A DNA stretch of 64,000 bases from Solimonas flava DSM 18980 (GCF_000426685.1 NZ_AUFV01000001.1:248001-312000), one strand, 5' to 3'; shown: positions 18,345 through 28,488, numbered from the stretch's first letter. Numbers and translations: made by a program. The notes: generated by a model from the letters alone, not told the origin.

Positions 18345-18864
18345 GGCCGCCGACGAAGACGTAGGCATGGGCGGCCGGCTCGTGCCCGTGTCCGTGCGCG
18401 TGCCCGCCGTGGCCGCCGGCGTAGGCGCCGTTCTCGGGCGTGAACGGCGCACGCAGCGCGCGCGTCGTCGCGCCGAGGCCGTGCAGCATGGCGACGATGA
18501 CGTGATCGTCGCGGATCAGGATCGCGTCCGCCGACAACTGCGCCGGCAGATGACGGTTGCCGATGTGCCAGGCCAGGCGCACCAGCGTCGCCGCGTCGGC
18601 GGCGCGCACTTCGACGAGCGCTTCGTCGGCGGCGCGGATCGCGATGATGCGGCCGTCGTCGAGGCGCAGACCGTCACCGTCGTTGAGCAGCGTGGCGCGC
18701 GGCAGGTCGAGCAGGAACGCGGTGCCGCCGTCGGCGATGTAGCGGAAGCGGCGCCGATGGCGCGCGTCGTAGTCGAGCGCGACGCGATCGGCGGGCACGC
18801 CCTGCCAGCGGCCGGCCGGCAGGATTTCGCGGGCATGCAGTATCGGCGTTTCGGTGGCGCTCAT
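18334..18864 (-). CDS. ureE: Urease accessory nickel chaperone UreE
   Basis: A 176-residue metallochaperone. The N-terminal peptide-binding domain (DYDARHRRRFRYIADGGTAFLLDLPRA) is followed by the metal-binding domain (LAWHIGNRHLPAQL; IRDDHVIVAMLHGLGA). The tail is rich in histidine (GGHGGHAHGHGHE and a final GHGH) for nickel storage. The start is at 18864, 17 bp downstream of the ureC stop. Confidence 0.95.
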   Translation of the reverse strand: MSATETPILHAREILPAGRWQGVPADRVALDYDARHRRRFRYIADGGTAFLLDLPRATLLNDGDGLRLDDGRIIAIRAADEALVEVRAADAATLVRLAWHIGNRHLPAQLSADAILIRDDHVIVAMLHGLGATTRALRAPFTPENGAYAGGHGGHAHGHGHEPAAHAYVFVGGHGH

Positions 18865-18881
18865 CGGCACGGGCGGCTCTT

Positions 18882-20590
<1,709 letters not shown>

Positions 20591-20594
<4 letters not shown>

Positions 20595-20914
20595 GCCTGC
20601 GGCTCCACGTCGAGCGCGCCCATCACCTCGGCGCGGAAGCCGTGCACCACTCGCGCACCAACATAAGGCACGAGTTGCACCTCGCGTGACTGGCCCGGCT
20701 CGAAGCGCGTCGCCGTGCCGGAGGCGATGTCGAGGCGCATGCCGCGGGCCCGGGCGCGGTCGAAGGCGAGCGCCGGATTGACCTCGTAGAAGTGGTAGTG
20801 GCTGCCGACCTGGATCGGCCGGTCGCCGGTGTTGGCGACCGTCAGGCGCAGGCCCGGGCGATCGGCGTTGAGCACGATGTCGCCGTCGGCGGTGATGATT
20901 TCTCCGGGGATCAT
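20591..20914 (-). CDS. ureB: Urease beta subunit UreB
   Basis: A 107-residue structural subunit with the standard start [13 protein letters not shown] and the conserved [14 protein letters not shown] and [17 protein letters not shown] segments. It overlaps ureC by 4 bp and follows ureA by 10 bp. Separate ureA and ureB genes are the usual bacterial arrangement. Confidence 0.97.
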
Positions 20915-20924
20915 GGGCGCGGCC

Positions 20925-21227
20925 TCAGCGGATCGGTTGGTGCACGGTGACGAGCTTGGTGCCGTCGGGGAAGGTCGCTTCGATCTGGATTTCCGCGATC
21001 ATTTCGGCGATCCCGTCCATCACCTGCGCGCGGCTCAGCACCTGCGCGCCGGCCTGCATCAGCTCGGCGACGCTGCGGCCGTCGCGGGCGCCTTCGACGA
21101 CGGTGTCGGTGATCAGCGCGATCGCTTCGGGATGATTGAGCTTGACGCCGCGTTCGAGGCGGCGGCGCGCGACCATCGCGGCCATCGCGATCAGCAGCTT
21201 GTCTTTTTCTCGGGGAGTGAGGTTCAC
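20925..21227 (-). CDS. ureA: Urease gamma subunit UreA
   Basis: A 100-residue structural subunit beginning [23 protein letters not shown] and containing [21 protein letters not shown] and the [14 protein letters not shown] ending, all typical of UreA. It lies between ureD (8 bp) and ureB. Confidence 0.97.
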   Translation of the reverse strand: MNLTPREKDKLLIAMAAMVARRRLERGVKLNHPEAIALITDTVVEGARDGRSVAELMQAGAQVLSRAQVMDGIAEMIAEIQIEATFPDGTKLVTVHQPIR

Positions 21228-21235
21228 GTTCGTTC

Positions 21236-22084
21236 TCAGCAGGTCCAGACGCGTGGCAGGCGCGGCGGCAGGCCGGCCGCGGCCGCGCGCAGCGTGGTGG
21301 CGATGTGCATCAGCCGCGTGCGCAGGCGCGCCGCGTCGTCGTCGAGCAGGCGCACGAGCAGGAAATGCTCGAAGCCGCTGGCGCCGGCGTGGCGATCGCC
21401 GTCGAGCACACGGCGCACTTCGCCGAGCAGGCGCGGCACCTCGTCGCCGACGTAGAGCACCGTCGCACTAGCGACAGCCGTGCCAAATCCGAACGGCGCG
21501 GCGCGCAGTGCCTCGATATCGCCGTCCAGGTGCCAGGCGTCGGCCCAGATCAGCTGGCCGTCGCGGCGCACGCGCCAGGCGTCGTGCACGCGGCCCTGGC
21601 GGAAGCGCTCGTTCATCGCCGTGCGGCCGAACACCAGGCTTTCGACGGCGAGCAGGCGCGCGCCGGCTTCGAGTTCGACGTCGAAGCGACGCCGCAGCCG
21701 GGCCTGATCGAACAGGATCGTTTCCTGGGCCAGGCATTCGAGCCAGCTGTCGCGTGCGGCACGGACGCTGAATTCGATGCGGGTATCGGCGTCGGTCGGC
21801 AGCGCGCGGTAGAGCTTCTCGGCGGCCTGCGTGGTGACGGTGGCGCTGGCGCCGACGCCGACCTCGATCGAGAAACGCACTTCGTCGCCGCCGGTGAGCC
21901 CGCCGGTGGTCGTCAACAGCACGGCCTGCGGCGGTTCGCCGGCCTCGACCTGCGGGAACAGCACGCGGCACGGCGCCTGCTGGTACAGGTCGTCGAGCAC
22001 CGAGCGGCCGCGCTCGTCGCACCGGAACGACAGTTGCGCGCGGCCGCTGGCGCGCTGATGGCGAACCGTTTCCGCCTGCGTCAT
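21236..22084 (-). CDS. ureD: Urease accessory protein UreD
   Basis: A 282-residue scaffold that binds apo-urease and receives nickel through UreF/UreG. Family motifs include [31 protein letters not shown] and [16 protein letters not shown]. It is the first gene of ureDABCEFGJ. Its promoter should lie in the 600-bp region above, where no clear operator could be assigned. Confidence 0.95.
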   Translation of the reverse strand: MTQAETVRHQRASGRAQLSFRCDERGRSVLDDLYQQAPCRVLFPQVEAGEPPQAVLLTTTGGLTGGDEVRFSIEVGVGASATVTTQAAEKLYRALPTDADTRIEFSVRAARDSWLECLAQETILFDQARLRRRFDVELEAGARLLAVESLVFGRTAMNERFRQGRVHDAWRVRRDGQLIWADAWHLDGDIEALRAAPFGFGTAVASATVLYVGDEVPRLLGEVRRVLDGDRHAGASGFEHFLLVRLLDDDAARLRTRLMHIATTLRAAAAGLPPRLPRVWTC

Positions 22085-22576
22085 GTGCGCCGCCTTGCGC
22101 CGTACCGCCGTGTCTCTGTGCCGATCAAGAGGCCTCTCGTCAAAGCTCGCCGCCGCCCGGCGGCGAGCCGTTCAGTTGTGGGGATCGCGGGGCGGTATCG
22201 TCATGGCGATGCCGGCCGCGAGCCGCCGCCACCTGGCGTATCCGTGCGCCACGGCCGCGCCGCATGGGCCGCCGGCCGTGCTCGCCGCCGATGCCTCGCG
22301 CTCGCGCACTGACAATCAAAAGGCGTGCCGCCCGCGCCACTTCATCGCGCACGCGCGAGCCGTCCTCGTGCGTTGCCGTCCGTCCGGGTGCATGCAAGGG
22401 GCGGGATCCGACAGGCTGCGATCATCGCCCACAGCCGGCGCGTCGCGATGTACGTCAGACGCCCCATGGCGGGTTTCACGCGCGCGTCATCGGCCGATAT
22501 CGAAACGGCCGGTGCCATGATCCGGCTCGCGCGCTGCGGCCTGCGCACCGGGGCGCAGAGGGCCGAGTCCTGCTGC
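22085..22576. other. Noncoding stretch before ureD
   Basis: No convincing gene is seen here. Open frames on both strands lack recognisable domains. A perfect 10-bp hairpin (GCTCGCCGCC, loop GCCC, 22145-22168) lies about 60 bp upstream of the ureD start and could be in its 5' untranslated region. It has no T-tract, so it is not an obvious terminator. The urease promoter is expected here but was not located. Confidence 0.4.
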
Positions 22577-22611
22577 AAAAAAACAGGGCCGCCTTCGCGA
22601 GAAGGCGGCCC
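22577..22611 (-). terminator. Rho-independent terminator of the small SOS-linked gene
   Basis: An 11-bp perfect stem (GGGCCGCCTTC / GAAGGCGGCCC) with a GCGA loop. On the minus strand it is followed after two bases by seven Ts. It lies 83 bp after the minus-strand gene ending at 22694. A shorter T4 run follows on the plus strand. Confidence 0.85.
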
Positions 22612-22693
22612 CTTTTGCTTGCGCGACCCGAGAGGAGGGAGGATCAGGCCGCGCAGACCTGGGAAAGCCGGGGCAATGCCGGAGCGGCGTGCC

Positions 22694-22960
22694 TCAGAAC
22701 AGCGCGGTGACCGTCTCGAGCAGCACGGCGTGGTGGTAGACCGCGATGAAGCCGAGGCTGGCGACGACGCCGGACGGGATCAGCAGGTCGCGCCAGTCCG
22801 CGCGCGCCTTGGCGGCCGTCGCGGCGGCCGATTCGCGGCGGCGGACACGGGCATACGAGCGCGTGTCGACGGCCATCGGCTTGGAGCGACCGCCGCGCCG
22901 GCGGGCGGGCTTGGACTCGGCGGGCGCGGTCTGCGGGCTTGCGGTCAGGGCGTGGCTCAT
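22694..22960 (-). CDS. Small basic protein with one C-terminal membrane helix, divergent from lexA
   Basis: An 88-residue protein of no family I recognise. The first 55 residues are rich in Arg, Lys and Ala (ARRRGGRSKP, RVRRRESAAATAAKARADW), and residues about 60-88 form one hydrophobic segment (LLIPSGVVASLGFIAVYHH). This predicts a tail-anchored membrane protein with a basic cytoplasmic part. Its ATG is 3 bp from the first of two LexA boxes and it is divergent from lexA. It has its own strong terminator, so it is very likely a real SOS-controlled gene. A division-inhibitor role, as for other small SOS membrane proteins, is only speculation. Confidence 0.7.
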   Translation of the reverse strand: MSHALTASPQTAPAESKPARRRGGRSKPMAVDTRSYARVRRRESAAATAAKARADWRDLLIPSGVVASLGFIAVYHHAVLLETVTALF

Positions 22961-22963
22961 ATA

Positions 22964-22979
22964 CTGTTCACTCGCTCAG
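22964..22979. promoter_or_regulatory. LexA (SOS) box 1
   Basis: CTGTTCACTCGCTCAG fits the CTG-N10-CAG LexA consensus. It lies directly next to the start of the minus-strand small gene, so it should control that gene and possibly lexA. Confidence 0.65.
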
Positions 22980-22981
22980 TG

Positions 22982-22997
22982 CTGTGCAAATGCACAG
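22982..22997. promoter_or_regulatory. LexA (SOS) box 2
   Basis: CTGTGCAAATGCACAG fits CTG-N10-CAG and is almost fully palindromic. It lies 31 bp before the lexA ATG and 2 bp from box 1. Tandem boxes before lexA are typical of autoregulation. Confidence 0.88.
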
Positions 22998-23028
22998 TAT
23001 CCAAAACCCCAAGGGATTGCAAGCGACC

Positions 23029-23682
23029 ATGGCCCTGACCACCCGGCAGTTCGAGATCCTCACGTTCATCCAGGAATGGATCCGCGAGCGCGGCTTTCCG
23101 CCGTCGCATGGCGACGTCGCCGAGCGCTTCGGTTTCAACCGCAACGCGGCGCGCGAGCACCTGCTGGCACTGGCGCGCAAGGGCGAGATCGAGCTTTCGC
23201 CGAACGATGCGCGCGGTATCCGCGTGCTCAAGGATGCATCCGGTCCGCGCCAGTTCGAGCTGCCGCTGTTCGGCAACATCGCCGCCGGTGCGCCGCTGAC
23301 GGCGCCGGAAAACGCACAGGAATGGCTGCGCATCGATCCGGACCTGTTCCGGCCGCGCGCGGATTTCCTGCATCGCGTCAGCGGCGATTCGATGATCGAC
23401 GCCGGCATTTTCGACGGCGATCTGGTCGGCATTCATCACCAGTCGGAGGCGGCGAACGGCGACATCATCGCCGCCTGCCTGCTCGACCGCCGCACCGGCT
23501 ACGAGAGCATCACGCTCAAGCGCTACCGCCGGCGCGGACGGCAGGTCAGCCTGATCGCCGAGAACGCACGCTATGTCCCGATCGAGATCGATCTGGCGAA
23601 GGACGAGGCGGCGCAGGAGCTGCCGGCGTTCCGCATCGCCGGGGTGATGGTCGGACTGTTCCGCGCCGGCCGCCCGAAGTGA
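23029..23682 (+). CDS. lexA: SOS response repressor LexA
   Basis: A 217-residue repressor with an N-terminal winged helix (residues 1-70; TTRQFEILTFIQEWIRERGFPPSHGDVAERFGF) and a C-terminal S24 self-cleavage domain. The cleavage site is Ala86-Gly87 (NIAAGAP), the catalytic serine is Ser121 (SGDSMIDAG) and the lysine is Lys164 (ITLKRY). The ATG at 23029 is chosen because the two LexA boxes lie just upstream; earlier in-frame starts would run through them. No recA or imuB-type gene follows in the window. Confidence 0.96.
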   Translation: MALTTRQFEILTFIQEWIRERGFPPSHGDVAERFGFNRNAAREHLLALARKGEIELSPNDARGIRVLKDASGPRQFELPLFGNIAAGAPLTAPENAQEWLRIDPDLFRPRADFLHRVSGDSMIDAGIFDGDLVGIHHQSEAANGDIIAACLLDRRTGYESITLKRYRRRGRQVSLIAENARYVPIEIDLAKDEAAQELPAFRIAGVMVGLFRAGRPK

Positions 23683-23736
23683 GGCGGAAGGCGGCGCCAC
23701 GCGGGTCCGCAGCGGCGGGCGGCCGGCGTTCTGCAA

Positions 23737-23879
23737 GGAAGCTCTGAAAAAGCTCGCATCGCGTCATTGCCGGGCGCCAGAGGCGACGACGCAATCCGGT
23801 AGGGGCATCCCGCAACTCGCGTCGCCGGATCGCCACGGCCGCGGCGCGGCCTGGCGATGACGGCGTTATTCAGCCTTCC
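23737..23879. repeat. Short interspersed (MITE-like) repeat after lexA
   Basis: A 143-bp element. The left end GGAAGCTCTGAA and the right end TTCAGCCTTCC form imperfect terminal inverted repeats, and inside them CGTCATTGCC faces GGCGATGACG. It carries the GTCATTGC...GCAATCCGG and CGCCGGATCGCCACG segments familiar from interspersed palindromic repeats of GC-rich proteobacteria. It is noncoding and lies between the lexA stop and the terminator. Confidence 0.6.
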
Positions 23880-23885
23880 CAAACG

Positions 23886-23914
23886 AAAAGACCCGCGAAC
23901 TTCGCGGGTCTTTT
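23886..23914. terminator. Bidirectional terminator between lexA and dksA
   Basis: A perfect inverted repeat with 14-bp arms (AAAAGACCCGCGAA, one central base, TTCGCGGGTCTTTT). T-runs follow the GC stem on both strands. It serves the converging genes lexA (+) and dksA (-). Confidence 0.92.
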
Positions 23915-23932
23915 GCGTTGCGGCGGGGTGTG

Positions 23933-24700
23933 TCAGCGATCGCGAAACTGGGCTTCGACGCGCTCGTCCTGGCCCTTGACGTCGACGCAGACGGTCGCGG
24001 TCGGGCGCGCCAGCAGGCGCGGGATGCCGATCGGGTCGCCGGTCTTCTCGCAGTAGCCGTATTCCTTGGCCTCGATGCGACGCAGCGCGTCGTCGATCTT
24101 CTTCAGCAGCAGCGATTCGCGCTCGCGCAGGCGCAGGTCGAGCCAGTGCTCTTCCTCGGCGGTCGCGCGGTCGGCCGGGTCGGCGAACATCTCGCGCTCG
24201 TGCAGGCGCTCCTTGACGTCCATTTCGCGCTGCAGAACTTCCTCGCGCATATGGATCAGACGCTGGCGGAAGAACTCGAGCTGCGCATCGTTCATGTATT
24301 CGTCGTCGGACATCGCGCGAATCTCTTCTTCGCTCAGCAGCGCGCCGGCGGCGCGCGGCGCGACCTTCTGCGGCGCCCGGACGACCTTGGCGGCGGTTGC
24401 GACTTTCGAGGCGCTGGTCTTCGACGGCGCGGCCTTCGCGGGGGACTTGCTCTTTTCTTGCACTTTCACGTTTCCAGCTGCAGAGGTGACGACAGTCTTT
24501 TTCGGGCTAGGGCCCGGTGCTCCGGACTTGGCCGGCACCCGGGTCTTGGCGGCCGCTTTGGCTTGAGGCGCGCTCTTGGCTTTCTTCAACGGACCCGCGC
24601 TCTTCGGCGCAGATTTTTGCGCTGCAGCCGTCTTTTTCGGCGCAGCTTTGGCCGCCTTCGTGACGGCAGCCTTTTTTGCGGAAGTTTTCTTGGCTTTCAT
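23933..24700 (-). CDS. dksA: RNA polymerase-binding regulator DksA, N-terminally extended, two-cysteine form
   Basis: A 255-residue protein whose last ~140 residues are DksA. The coiled-coil tip DPADRA (Asp174, Asp177, Ala179), needed for action in the RNA polymerase secondary channel with ppGpp, is intact. The zinc-finger positions read C-x2-T-x17-C-x2-V (Cys217, Thr220, Cys238, Val241), so two of four cysteines are replaced and zinc binding is doubtful. Residues 1-110 are a low-complexity Lys/Ala/Pro/Ser extension like histone H1 tails, as I recall from Xanthomonas-type DksA. It is probably a housekeeping stringent-response regulator. Confidence 0.93.
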   Translation of the reverse strand: MKAKKTSAKKAAVTKAAKAAPKKTAAAQKSAPKSAGPLKKAKSAPQAKAAAKTRVPAKSGAPGPSPKKTVVTSAAGNVKVQEKSKSPAKAAPSKTSASKVATAAKVVRAPQKVAPRAAGALLSEEEIRAMSDDEYMNDAQLEFFRQRLIHMREEVLQREMDVKERLHEREMFADPADRATAEEEHWLDLRLRERESLLLKKIDDALRRIEAKEYGYCEKTGDPIGIPRLLARPTATVCVDVKGQDERVEAQFRDR

Positions 24701-24945
24701 GTCCCGACCCTGGAACGCAAAGTACCGGTCCGACGCAAAGTGGGGCGTTATACACTGCTATCAAGGCGGGGGTCAATCGCACGCGCCGGCATGCAGGGTG
24801 CCAGCTTCGAACGATGATGCGAGATCAGCTCGGAACGCCGCTCCGGATCGGAAAATTCTTCAAAAACAGCTTGGCAGTGCCGTTTCCCGCCGGCGGAAGG
24901 CGCCGACGGGCGGATGATCCGGCCCGCCGCACGTTGCACGCCGCC

Positions 24946-26268
24946 TCAGCGGCCGGCGTCGCGGCCGGCGTCGAGACCGGCCTGGGCGGCTCTTTCCAGC
25001 AGCAGCCGCCGTTCGCGCTCGTTGCGCGTCAGCGCGGCGGCGCGCTCGAACTCGCGGCGCGCCTCGCCGTGCCGGCCGAGGCGGGCGAGCAGGTCGCCGC
25101 GCACGCTCGGCAGCAGGTGGTACTGGCGCAGCGCCGGCGCGCGACGCAGACGGTCGACCCGCGCCAGACCGACGGCAGGACCATGCGCCATCGCTTCGGC
25201 GACGGCGCGGTTGAGTTCGACGATGGGCGAGGGCTGGACCTCGGCCAGGGTCGCGTAGAGCGCGGCGATCCGCGCCCAGTCGGTATCCTCGGCGCGCAAC
25301 GCGCGGGCGTGGCAGGCGGCGATCGCTGCCTGCAGGACATAGGGGCCGGGCGCTTCGCCGAGCGCCTGCGCACGCTGCAGCGCGGCCAGGCCACGGCGGA
25401 TCAGCAAGGGGTCCCAGCGGGCGCGATTCTGCTCGAGCAGCAACACCGGTTCCCCGGACGGACCGACACGGGCATGGGCGCGCGAGGCCTGGATTTCGAG
25501 CAGGGCGATCAATCCGTGCACCTCGGGCTCCCGCGGCGCGAGTTCCGCCAGGATGCGGCCGAGCCGCAGCGCCTCGTCGCACAGCGCCGGGCGCAGCCAG
25601 TCGTCGCCGGCGGTCGCCGAGTAGCCTTCATTGAAGATCAGATAGACGACCTCCAGCACCGACGCCAGGCGCTGGCCGAGTTCCGGCGCCTGCGGCAGTT
25701 CGAACGGCACGCCGGCCTCGGCGAGCGCCCGCTTGGCGCGCACGATGCGCTGCGCGACGGTCGGTTCCGGCACCAGATAGGCACGGGCGATCTCGTCGGT
25801 GCTCAGGCCGCCGAGCAGGCGCAGTGTCAGCGCCGCGCGCGCCTCCGGCGAAAGAATCGGATGGCAGGCGATGAACATCAGGCGCAGCAGGTCGTCGTCG
25901 ACCGCTTCGTCGAGTTCGCGATCGATGCGGGCGGCGAGCGCTGCAGCGGCCTCTTCCTGCTGCGCGTCGAGTTCGCGGCCCAGTTCCTCGTGCTTGTGTG
26001 CGAGCAGCGTGCGGCGGCGCAGGGCGTCGATCGCGCGGTGCTTGGCGGTCGCCATCAGCCAGGCGCCCGGCCGTTCCGGCAGGCCTTCGTGCGGCCACTG
26101 TTCGAGCGCGGCGACGAGCGCGTCCTGCGCCACTTCCTCGGCGCTGCCGACCTCATGCAGCAAGCGCGTCAGCGCGGCGATGATCTTCGCCGATTCGATC
26201 CGCCAGACGGCGTCGATGGTGCGGTGGATCTCGCCGCGCGGATCACAGTTTTGCGGACTCGGGCTCAC
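24946..26268 (-). CDS. ECF sigma factor with C-terminal TPR-like extension (ECF42 type)
   Basis: A 440-residue sigma-70-family protein. Region 2 lies at about residues 20-90 (VGSAEEVAQDALVAALEQWP, GAWLMATAKHRAIDALRRR) and region 4 at about 125-185 (EARAALTLRLLGGLSTDEIARAYLVPEPTVAQRIVRAKR). A helical TPR-like extension of about 220 residues follows, starting with the conserved VLEVVYLIFNEGYSA. This architecture, with YCII/DGPF genes beside it, marks the ECF42 group. The GTG at 26268 is the most reasonable start; the longer frame has an unrelated N-terminus. The extension is thought to control activity, as no anti-sigma gene is seen. Confidence 0.92.
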   Translation of the reverse strand: MSPSPQNCDPRGEIHRTIDAVWRIESAKIIAALTRLLHEVGSAEEVAQDALVAALEQWPHEGLPERPGAWLMATAKHRAIDALRRRTLLAHKHEELGRELDAQQEEAAAALAARIDRELDEAVDDDLLRLMFIACHPILSPEARAALTLRLLGGLSTDEIARAYLVPEPTVAQRIVRAKRALAEAGVPFELPQAPELGQRLASVLEVVYLIFNEGYSATAGDDWLRPALCDEALRLGRILAELAPREPEVHGLIALLEIQASRAHARVGPSGEPVLLLEQNRARWDPLLIRRGLAALQRAQALGEAPGPYVLQAAIAACHARALRAEDTDWARIAALYATLAEVQPSPIVELNRAVAEAMAHGPAVGLARVDRLRRAPALRQYHLLPSVRGDLLARLGRHGEARREFERAAALTRNERERRLLLERAAQAGLDAGRDAGR

Positions 26269-26341
26269 GGCGATGATCTGAACATCGCCGCGCGCCGCCG
26301 GCAAGCGCCGCAGCCGCGACGCCGGTGCAGGCCGTCGCACT

Positions 26342-26986
26342 TCAGCCGCGGCGCAGCACGACGTGCGTGGCGCGCTCGCCGGTGACGCGCTCGACGACTC
26401 GATAGCCGAGCGCGACGGCGTCGAGCCCGTCGAACAGCCGCTCGCCGCGGCCGAGCAGCACCGGCGCGAGCGCCAGATGCATTTCATCGATCAGCCCGGC
26501 GCGCAGGTACTGGCGCACGGTGGCGGCGCCGCCGCCGATGCGCACGTCGCGGCCGGCCGCGGCGGCGCGCGCCTGTGCGAGCGCGGCGTCGATGCCGCCG
26601 GTGACGAAATGGAAGCGCGTGCCGCCGTCCATCGTCAGCGTCGGCCGCGCGTGATGCGTGAGCACGAACACCGGGACGTGGTACGGCGGCGTCTCTCCCC
26701 ACCAGCCGCGCCAGCTTTCGTCGAGCCATGGCCCGCGCTGCGGCCCGAACATGTTGCGGCCGAGGATCCAGGCGCCGACGTTGCGAAAGCCGCGCGCGGC
26801 ATAGTCGTCGTCGATGCCGGTCGTGCCGCCGGTGTCGCCGAACAGAGCTTTGAACGTCGCGGTCGGCAGCCCCCAGTCGTGCAAGGCCATGCCGCCGATG
26901 CCGAGCGGATGTTCGAGGCTCTGCTCGGGACCGGCGGCGTAGCCGTCGACCGACAGCGAGAACGATGAAACGCGCAGCCGGCTCAT
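26342..26986 (-). CDS. Dihydrofolate reductase-fold (RibD C-terminal type) family protein
   Basis: A 214-residue protein with the RibD_C/DHFR-like NADPH-binding fold: SSFSLSVDGYAAGP at the N-terminus, GRNMFG in the middle, FVTGGIDAALAQARAAA and IGGGAATVRQYLRAGLIDEMHLALAPVLLGRGERLF. The substrate is unknown. Such stand-alone proteins often sit beside YCII proteins and ECF sigma factors. It is in the same-strand operon as the sigma factor, 73 bp upstream of it. Confidence 0.9.
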   Translation of the reverse strand: MSRLRVSSFSLSVDGYAAGPEQSLEHPLGIGGMALHDWGLPTATFKALFGDTGGTTGIDDDYAARGFRNVGAWILGRNMFGPQRGPWLDESWRGWWGETPPYHVPVFVLTHHARPTLTMDGGTRFHFVTGGIDAALAQARAAAAGRDVRIGGGAATVRQYLRAGLIDEMHLALAPVLLGRGERLFDGLDAVALGYRVVERVTGERATHVVLRRG

Positions 26987-27012
26987 CTCGGATCTTCCGT
27001 TCGCGACGGCGT

Positions 27013-27429
27013 TCAGGCGCGCGCCGCCGTGCCGAGTTCCGGAAAACCGGCGGCGATCTGCTGGATGTCGTCGGGGAAGTCCTCCATCTCCTGCACGCGC
27101 CGGACTTCGATGACTTCGTTCTCGCCCGCCGGGCAGCGGCAGGCCCAGGCGATCGCTTCCTCGCGCGAGTTCACGCGAATCATCCAGTAGCCGCCGACCA
27201 CCTCCTTGGTCTCGGCGAACGGGCCGTCGGTGACGGTCGGCGTGCCGCCCTTGAACGATACGCGCGCGCCGCTCGCCGGCGGGTGCAGGCCGTCGAGCGC
27301 CAGCAGCACGCCCGCCTGCTGCAGTTCTTCGTTGTACTTCATCATCGCGGCGACGGCCTCGGCACTCGGCATCGCGTCGGCAGCGGCGGTTTCGTAACCC
27401 TTGGGAATCATCAGCATCATGAAGCGCAT
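27013..27429 (-). CDS. YCII-related (DGPF) protein
   Basis: A 138-residue protein starting MRFMMLMIPKG, with the conserved VTDGPFAETKEVVGGYW segment that gives DGPF proteins their name, then SREEAIAWACRCP and EVIEVRRVQEME. The biochemical role is unknown; these proteins are recurrent partners and targets of ECF42 sigma factors. The start is chosen at the family's usual N-terminus, removing an upstream 19-residue extension. A similar gene lies at 28489-28926. Confidence 0.92.
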   Translation of the reverse strand: MRFMMLMIPKGYETAAADAMPSAEAVAAMMKYNEELQQAGVLLALDGLHPPASGARVSFKGGTPTVTDGPFAETKEVVGGYWMIRVNSREEAIAWACRCPAGENEVIEVRRVQEMEDFPDDIQQIAAGFPELGTAARA

Positions 27430-27511
27430 GGTCGTGTCTCTGTGGTGTCGTGGAAGCAGTCGATCGAGGTAGGAGCTCTGGCGCACGCCCGCGGTCCGTC
27501 GTGCCGGTGCC

Positions 27512-28039
27512 TTAGCGCTCGGCAGCGGTCTTGAGCGCCGCCAGTCCGGCCTCGAAGTCGCGGCCGATCATGCGGTCCATGTCGACGAACACGCCGATCA
27601 GCTTCGACAGATACGGCGCCGGACCGGACATCGCCCAGCGCACCTGCGTCATGCCGTCCTGCGGCTGCAGCGTGAACTCGGCGACGTTGTGCGTCTGCAG
27701 CGGGCGCTCGAAACGCAGCTGCATGACCAGCCGCGCGGGCGCAGCGGCCTCGCTGATCTCCAGGCTGCCGGCGCCGACCTCGCCGTTGCCGTTCCAGGCG
27801 TAGAGCGCTCCGAGCCCGGCGGCGGCGCCGCGGTATTCGCGCTGCATGCGCGGGTCCTTGCGCTCGTACGGCGACCACGCCGGCCAGCGGTGGAAGTCGG
27901 CGATCAGCGCATAGATCGCCTCGGGCGGGGCGGCGATGCGAATCGAACGTTCGACGCGGAAATGATCCGGGCGGGTCGCGGCGTAGGCGAGGATCGCCAC
28001 TACGGCGAGCGCGAGTCCGGCGAGCAGGCGTTTGAACAT
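27512..28039 (-). CDS. SRPBCC-family (polyketide cyclase/START-like) protein with N-terminal membrane anchor
   Basis: A 175-residue protein with a hydrophobic N-terminus (residues 4-22), then an SRPBCC lipid-binding-type fold: VERSIRIAAPPEAIYALIADFHRWPAWSPYE, MQREYRG, and the C-terminal helix VDMDRMIGRDFEAGLAALK. A small hydrophobic ligand is likely but unknown. It is part of the sigma-factor operon. Confidence 0.88.
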   Translation of the reverse strand: MFKRLLAGLALAVVAILAYAATRPDHFRVERSIRIAAPPEAIYALIADFHRWPAWSPYERKDPRMQREYRGAAAGLGALYAWNGNGEVGAGSLEISEAAAPARLVMQLRFERPLQTHNVAEFTLQPQDGMTQVRWAMSGPAPYLSKLIGVFVDMDRMIGRDFEAGLAALKTAAER

Positions 28040-28069
28040 GGGAACTCCGGGTGGTGGCAGGACAGTCGC

Positions 28070-28477
28070 TCAGGGGGCGGCGACGATCATCCATTCGACG
28101 CCGAAGCGGTCGGCGAGCATGCCGAAGCTCGGCGAGAAGAAGGTCTTGGTCAGCGCCTGCACGACCCGGCCACCGTCGGACAGCGCCGCGAACACGCGCA
28201 GCGCGGCGCTCGCATCCGGCACCGTGATCGCCAGCGAGATGCCGGCGAATGACGTGGCGCCTCGGCAGTGACCGTCGGACGCCATCACTTCGGTCTCGCC
28301 GATGCGCAGGCTGCAGTGCATGATCTTGTCGTGCAGCGCCGGCGGCATGCCCTGCGCCGCTTCCGGCTGGTCCTTGAAGCGCAGCAGGGTCGTGACTTCA
28401 GCGCCGAGCGCGCGGCGGTAGAACTCGATCGCTTCTTCGCAGCGGCCGTCGAACATCAGATAGGGCTGGATCTTCAT
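28070..28477 (-). CDS. VOC/glyoxalase-superfamily protein (PhnB type)
   Basis: A 135-residue protein of the PhnB-like vicinal-oxygen-chelate family: MKIQPYLMFDGRCEEAIEFYRRALGAEV at the N-terminus, VMASDGHC in the middle and SPSFGMLADRFGVEWMI at the C-terminus. Members are common beside YCII proteins and ECF sigma factors. Metal or substrate is not assignable from sequence. It lies 30 bp before the SRPBCC gene in transcription order. Confidence 0.92.
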   Translation of the reverse strand: MKIQPYLMFDGRCEEAIEFYRRALGAEVTTLLRFKDQPEAAQGMPPALHDKIMHCSLRIGETEVMASDGHCRGATSFAGISLAITVPDASAALRVFAALSDGGRVVQALTKTFFSPSFGMLADRFGVEWMIVAAP

Positions 28478-28488
28478 GTCGTTCTCCT

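Noticed and set aside
22145-22168. Perfect GC hairpin upstream of ureD as a riboswitch or terminator
   Set aside because: Only a simple 10-bp stem without a T-tract or any recognised aptamer features.
27430-27486. N-terminal extension of the YCII protein at 27013
   Set aside because: The extra 19 residues are unlike the family, and the MRFMMLM start matches the paralogue and family N-termini.
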